Positions 58,225 through 64,000 of a DNA stretch of 64,000 nucleotides are shown one piece after another (the stretch's first letter is position 1; every line of letters starts with the position of its first letter). This DNA is from Agapanthus africanus. Its lineage: Eukaryota > Streptophyta > Magnoliopsida > Asparagales > Amaryllidaceae. Below the pieces are notes generated by a model. That model was given only the letters and a program-made list of their open reading frames with translations. It made no database searches and was not told the DNA's origin. The position numbers and the translations under genes were made by a program. The stretch lies in assembly GCA_030015575.1 (NCBI GenBank), contig CM057337.1, positions 291,486,044 to 291,550,043 of the forward strand. Direction: 5' to 3'.

Positions 58225-61200
58225 TGTCACGACCCGAAAGTACGGAACGTGACCGGCACTTAGATTACGAAGCGTCTAGAGGCGCCACGTAACCTAAGTA
58301 AGCCGAAGCCCAGAAATCTAAACCATTAGAGAAGAAAAAGAAGAAAAGAAAAGAAAACAAGTATAAAAACATCAGCAAATTTTACCAAAAATTTCGGCAG
58401 AGTCTCCTGTGTAAAAAACTGGCCCCAAACGGGTACAACAAGTATAATATACATAAACAATAAAAAGCATCCCCAACGGGTGCTAGCTCAACGCCAATAG
58501 GCGGAGACAACCACAACAATCACAATAATATACAACGCCAAAGGGCAAGGCTCAAATCTCAAAAGAAAACAAAAACCACCAGATCAGAATAACACATGCG
58601 CGACTCTAAGGTCGAAATAAACAACTGGTCCAATAAACTTATCAAGTAATACAAATATGGTTGATGGAGCTTACTAGATACAAATGAATGAATAAAAGTA
58701 CAATGGTGGTTTGGATACAAGTGAACCAACCTACCGTGCAAATCACCCTGAAGAAAAGATATGCCAACAAGCTGCCACGGAAACCTGCACATCGAACCTG
58801 TAAAGAATTTGGCACAACGGGGGTGAGTTGCCAACTCGTGAGTAGAAGACATCTACGAAAAGAAATCGAATGCACGACGCTATCCTAGGTCATAATAATC
58901 TACTACTATACCCCAAACATCTAGTAATAGCAGGGTAATACTACGTGTAAATGCAACTACTCCGTGTCGTGTCAGTACCTCATATAATACTATGTCATAT
59001 GAATGAAATGCATGCACCATGAATGTAAAGTAACAAATCCTGAAATCCAGATATATATGTATAAGAAATCTTTAGCTGCTATCATAATAGAATGTGTATA
59101 AGAATCTGAAATCTCAATAATGAAATCCATGGAAATCCGTGTCAAACATCGACACAACACATGTAATCTCAAGTCTCAATATCTCGGGCTCCGTCAGTCC
59201 GGATCGGCCCATATCATCAAATCTCACGACAACGGTCGGTATCCTCCGGATATCCGCCGCGCCAGACATCACTGGTAGGTAGCCTTCCCCTGCCAGGCTC
59301 ATCGTCTACAACTCGATCTTCTTGCCCCGGGGTACCATACCGGGCCCACCATGTACCCGAGACGGTTCATCCACTCCTCGAATCGGGTCTCGAAATCCAA
59401 CAGAAAACATGAAATCTCATGGTGGACGATACATACATCACGAGAAAACAGCATCTTATTTTAAAAAGAGAAGAGGAGAGAGAGAGAAGTTTTATATATT
59501 TTTGCGGTTTTCCCAAAAATCCAGAAATCTCATAGAAATCCAAATCTCAAAATCATGAGTAAGTATATGATAAGTGTCGGCATATGCCCATACTACTGTG
59601 CGATAACATGAAAATATGAAAGCATGAATGTCTAAGTAATAAATAGCATGTCTTATACTAACATCAGAGAGTGATCACAATATTATATCGGTTTAGTTGT
59701 TAACTGATTCAATCAATAAAAGATAATATGATCTAAAGTGTACGTGACATAGCAATTACCGATGATGATGTGTGTGAGCCGGCAAATAAGTGTGCGTGGA
59801 ATATGCGCATCATCGGTAATGGTGCTGGTGTCCTAACAGGTATGGTTTGTACTGATTATTGCAACATATGTAAGAACATGCACCATGATGATTACAGTAT
59901 GAATATAAATACAGGTGTGCATTATCCACTCCTCTGCGGGATACGAGTACAACTACCACTATGTGAGTCGAACCTAAACCAGTGTCCATCTAACATCCTA
60001 AGGAACTAAACCTAATAGACTAGTCAGTAAGAAACTAGAGTCTACCTAAGGTCTAAATCAATATCTCTAATAGTCGGCGATCCTGCCTCAATAGCGTCAC
60101 GTACGTAGTACGGCTTCCTCGAATCAAGAGTGCGGATCAATCATCAAATCTAAGCCTCGTACGGTAAAATCCATCGTACGACATCCCAATATCGGGGTAC
60201 GGTCAAGTATCTCCTAGGTGTCTCCTCATTCGTATAATATCATCATCAACACATCTCATGATCAAGGTGCTAAACTGTGATCGCATACATCAATCATATA
60301 TCATTGCCATCATGATAAGCATCATTAGTTTATCCATAGAAATATCATGTCATATGTGTAATATTATGATTAAATCATACCGATATCTTATCGTTATCAA
60401 GTCACACCTATACGATATCGACATCAGGTCACACCTATATGACGTCGTAATCAAGTCATACATATATCATATCGTGATCAGTCACAAGCTACAGCCCAGG
60501 TACTATTTTAGCGTCCCATGTACCTCAATATCACCACCACCCTTTATAATTTATATGTTCATGTTCATTATCTCATTCTCTAATGATCCGCTAACACTTT
60601 AATACGACTGTATAGTCAAGAATCACGGCATCAAGCCCAGTTATACTGTTTCATCATGCCTCAGATATCATATCACATCATTGAATCCTATATACGTGTG
60701 GTGTATATATATACACCTATACCTAGTTTTATATATACACACACATATACGTATACGCCATGTCAAGTTTTAATGTGTGCGTGTGTGTTTCTATCAGAAA
60801 CCTACGAACCTTTCCCAAAGTATTCATCCTCAGGTACGGTTTTCCTAAATCAGTCTAGTCACGCCTAGGGTCATTACTAGGGTCCTGCTCAGTAAGAATT
60901 TAGGGTCACATCGGGTTTCCTAATGTCAATAAGTACTATTCCTATTCTACGTTGCGGGGGTGCTAAACGCCATCCACCCGACTTCCCCCCGTAGATATAC
61001 ATCTACTCACCTGGTCCATGTCTGCCGAAGACAGTGTCGCCATCCTCCTCTTCATCGCCCGCAGTCCACGTGGGGGTACCTAGACGCAAATATATAAATA
61101 GCATCGTAAACTGAATCACATACAAAAGTCAAAACGACGCAATGAACCAGCATAGGTTAAAGCCTATGTCCCGTCCACGAAAAAGAACAAAATATCGCTC

Positions 61201-62794
61201 GCTATCGGCGTACAAACTTCGATGGATCGAGATAAACATTTACAAATAACTCGTAGTTTTAAAACACATTACTTATACCATAAAACACGATTAAATCCAT
61301 CGAAACCCTAAAATCCATCAAACCGTCCAATTTCGTAAAAACCGAAATTGCCAATTTACCGTTTTTCATCAAAACTTGACATTTAAATGAAACCAATAGT
61401 TATAAAACTCATTATATAGCATAACTAGTCTATACAAACCGTTAATATATTTTTATTACACAAATTTTTATTAATTTGAAATTTCTATTTTGCAACATTT
61501 AACAATTTTCAACATAAGCAAAGCACCACAATTCCACCACAAAACATGATTTGCATGAATTAATGTATTAAACCACAATTCATAATGATAATGATTCAAT
61601 GAAACCATAAATTATATTTTTAATCACATTTATTTAGAAATTCCTAAAATCTAGTTTACAAAATAATAGCATTTTATTACTATTTTTCCAATTATCAAAG
61701 TAATCTAGTGATCAAACTAAGTTTTTCATTCAATTAATATGCTAATATTCTCATTAAAACTACCATCTAATGATAGCAACTTTAATTGGAATTTTATATT
61801 ACCCACAAACACATTTTAGAAAAATCTAGTTAGCTAATTTCCTTATTTAAAACAATTTTAAATGAAAATTTTACAATTTAACAACCATGCAATATTTTCC
61901 AATTCTAAAAGTGTTAAACTAACTATTATAACCCTAATTAATTATTAAAAACCCTAACATGAATTTACAACCCTAACTTGCATTTTAAAAAAAATATAGA
62001 ATTAATTCATTAAATCTAATTAAGCTTAAATGATCATCTAATAATAATAAATCAAAAGAAAGAAAATTATACCTCCAAAATGTGAAGTCCAAACATGAAA
62101 TGAGCCTCCAAAATACATTCTTTCCCACTCCAAAATCCATATAAAAAAGGGTAGAGAATAAAGGGTATGAAGAGATTAGGATTTTGTGTATTTTTTGTTG
62201 AATTTTTGATGTATTTTGATGGATTTTTGTGCAAAAATGAGGTGGGAAAGGGGGGGGCAGCCATGGGGGGTTGTGGCCGGCCTTGAGGGAGTGAGGGAGA
62301 GAAAGAAATGAGTGTGAAAGTGTGTAGAACTTTCAAGAGAATAAAACATCACATAAAGTCTTTTCATGCTTTATTTAATTATTTATTTATTTATTTACTA
62401 TAGCAACTCAAGAAAGCTCTAGAAAATAGGAAAAATTTGCAAATAATTTTTGCATGATACACACTAAATTCTAATATGCCATGGTTCATTTTTACAAATT
62501 AAAACCATTCAAATTTGTAATTTACACTAATTTAGTGTAAAAATAAAGCTTATGTTAATATTTAAAATAATTAATTTAGGAATAATATTTTATTAAACTA
62601 AAAATTTATAAGTGGCTAAATAAACACTATTTACTAGTAATTACATAATTAAATAGGTATTTTTGAATTTATAATGAAAAACAATTGCGGTTTGATTTTA
62701 CGAAAATTACATTTTGCTTTACCGAAACTCATAAAATTCACTTAAACAATTTTATTCATTTAATTATTTATTTAATTATTTTTAAAACGTTACA
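58225..62794 (-). repeat. Element J: 5' LTR
   Basis: 4570 bp, ending (plus strand) GTTACA before target copy CTTCT. Eleven or so differences in the first 720 bases against the other LTR. A small deletion near 61513 explains the length difference. Confidence 0.94.
60368..60487 (-). repeat. Tandem repeat of about 27 bp in the J 5' LTR
   Basis: The copy of the array at 53975-54094. Unit number is unchanged between LTRs and only point differences are seen. Confidence 0.7.
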
Positions 62795-63151
62795 CTTCTG
62801 TTACTGATATTCTGTGATGTGATCACTTTATATGTTGAGACGAATACTTTATTATTATATATATGATATATAATAAACGTTGCTTATGTTTTGTACCCGC
62901 GCTAGTCCCGCCCCGCTATACCGTTAGTTATGTAACCTAACAGTGCATAAAGAGATACTGTGACGAATGCGGATGGCATAAGAGTACGTTGTATTTTCGT
63001 TTCTTCTGTGATGCTTAGGAAGCATAAATGATGGGACTTCATTAATGAGATTAATGAAAAAAAAGAAACCTAAAGATGTTGTAGTATCCTGTTTTAAAAA
63101 CTGGTAGCTCTAGTTCTTGCTTTGCATAGCGACATTCCTTGTAGAATATCT

Positions 63152-63357
63152 TGGACCTTATTCGATAAGGGAAGAGCCGAGATCCCTTCACCGGGAGTTA
63201 CCTCTTTCGAGAAACTGGTAGATGATACAACCCACTCGGTTTTGTTTTTGATTGCTTCTCTAGTTCTTGTTTTCCATAGTGGTATTCCTTGTAGAATATC
63301 CAGCACCTTATTCGATAAGGAATGAGCCGAGATCCCTTCCCCGGGAGTGACCTCTTT
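63152..63357 (+). repeat. Duplicated leader module, element I (2 units)
   Basis: Units at 63152-63208 and 63301-63357, both with CCTTATTCGATAAGG. The stem is CCTT/AAGG, against CCTC/GAGG in E, F and G. TCCC..GGGA follows. Confidence 0.75.
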
Positions 63358-63475
63358 AGCAAAACTAGCAAAAGCCTCAAAAACACTCCTTTTCAAAATC
63401 ACTCGATTCTACAATGATATCAAGTTCATTACGCAAAAGGTTTTCATAAACACATGTCGTAGCCGTCCATCATTT

Positions 63476-63708
63476 CAGATAAGTGCTACTTAGTATTCAT
63501 GCTTCGTTTTTTGACCTTGTTAAGGCATAGTTTGTAGTAGCTGATTAGTGCTTATCTGCTTAAGCATGGATGCGATTGGATTAGGGTAGTCGTATGACTT
63601 TGTTGACCGTGTTAAGGGTCGTACGGGTGGGTTTAATTCAATCATGAAATGTACGGGTTGAACTTGGGTAGCGCTTAAGATTTGTTGACCTTGTTAGGGT
63701 CATAACTT
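63476..63708 (+). other. Three-hairpin leader domain, element I
   Basis: Hairpin 1 (63476-63558) pairs CAGATAAGTGCTA with TAGTGCTTATCTG (two G-U). Hairpin 2 (63591-63625) pairs CGTATGAC with GTCGTACG. Hairpin 3 (about 63674-63708) is weaker. Caps are TTGAC-CTT-GTTAA or close variants. Confidence 0.8.
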
Positions 63709-64000
63709 GCTAGGGGCATAATATTATCGGGAATTTCAAGTGTTGAAATTTGCAATGAGGTTGCATACCTTCTATGAGATAGTTTGGATCCCGATACCCA
63801 CTACAAGTACGAGTTACTCCTGGGAGAGTTTTACTCATCGCAATTAGCCGATCAAGTAGGTTTCTAGAAAGGTGTTAACGAGATTACGCCCATTGGGAAA
63901 ATGAGGTTTATTTTAGTTAGGTCCATGCGAAACCATGGGGAACCTCCCTCAAAGTACTGACACTGGCCTGGCTGAAAGATTGGCGAACTTGTAGGTTGAA

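Larger units (their letters stand above)
51832..62794 (-). mobile_element. Element J: non-coding LTR retrotransposon with 4.57-kb LTRs (LARD-like)
   Basis: Target duplication CTTCT lies at 51827-51831 and 62795-62799. On the minus strand: 5' LTR 58225-62794, primer-binding site, a 1.8-kb internal region, a polypurine tract, and 3' LTR 51832-56406. No gag or pol is recognisable. Long LTRs around a short non-coding core fit the large retrotransposon derivative (LARD) class. The LTRs differ by about 1.5% in the parts compared. Confidence 0.93.
62800..64000 (+). other. Element I: 5' leader, second part (non-coding)
   Basis: The leader resumes after J and runs off the window shortly before the expected coding start, since it ends where B reads GGCGAACTTGTAG at 20372. 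It holds the GTTAG..CTAAC block, a TTCATTAAT/ATTAATGAA hairpin (63038-63058), the duplicated module and the three hairpins. The coding region of I is outside the window. Confidence 0.85.

Overview
The window is plant nuclear DNA made entirely of nested LTR retrotransposons. I see no host gene, tRNA, rRNA, CRISPR array or bacterial feature. Nearly all of it belongs to one Ty1/copia family of the Angela/BARE type. The signs are LTRs of 2.0-2.3 kb that begin TGTTRG and carry a conserved TGCCCTAGAGGCC box, a primer-binding site matching initiator tRNA-Met (TGGTATCAGAGCC), a polypurine tract ending in AAGTGGGAGAT or AAGTAGGAGAT, and a protease-integrase-RT-RNase H polyprotein order. This points to a large, repeat-rich angiosperm genome; the species cannot be read from the sequence.

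Layout, with letters assigned here. H (minus strand, gag-bearing, dead) is the oldest layer: 35532-38420. G (minus, gag-less, dead) is inserted in H: 28846-35531. F (plus, decayed) is inserted in G: 1494-5598, 26375-26790, 3' LTR 26791-28845. L (minus LTR piece, 372-1493) abuts F's leader, and K (plus LTR end, 1-371) sits in L. A (minus, gag-bearing, recently dead) is inserted in F: 5599-26369, duplicated target AGAGT. B (plus, decayed coding region) is inserted in A's 5' LTR: 15162-25566, target GTCGT/GTCAT. I (plus) is inserted in the gag of H: 5' LTR 38421-40541 plus 50171-50281, leader 50282-51831 plus 62800 to the window end. E (plus, very young, intact pol, no gag) is inserted in I's LTR: 40542-50165, target GTTTC. 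J (minus, non-coding, LTRs about 4.57 kb) is inserted in I's leader: 51832-62794, target CTTCT.

The only intact long coding region is the E polyprotein (44874-48122; protease, integrase, RT and RNase H). It lacks the gag shell domain, so E would need Gag supplied in trans. A carries the one near-complete gag here. B inserted recently by its LTRs although its pol was already ruined, and it shares a stop codon with F. Together these suggest a lineage of gag-less, partly coding-dead copia elements mobilised by gag-bearing relatives.

The most unusual signal is in the roughly 2-3 kb untranslated leaders between primer-binding site and coding start. Six leaders (F, A, B, G, E, I) carry the same series of RNA-like stem-loops although their primary sequences differ. 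They include a trio of hairpins whose caps match within an element but differ between elements, with paired changes in the stems. Several other leader domains also vary in a compensatory way. These look like selected cis-acting RNA structures, perhaps for packaging, dimerisation or translation. The non-coding element J keeps a stretch of the same leader and adds an array of about nine 17-nt dyads of the form GTGCA-N7-TGCAC.
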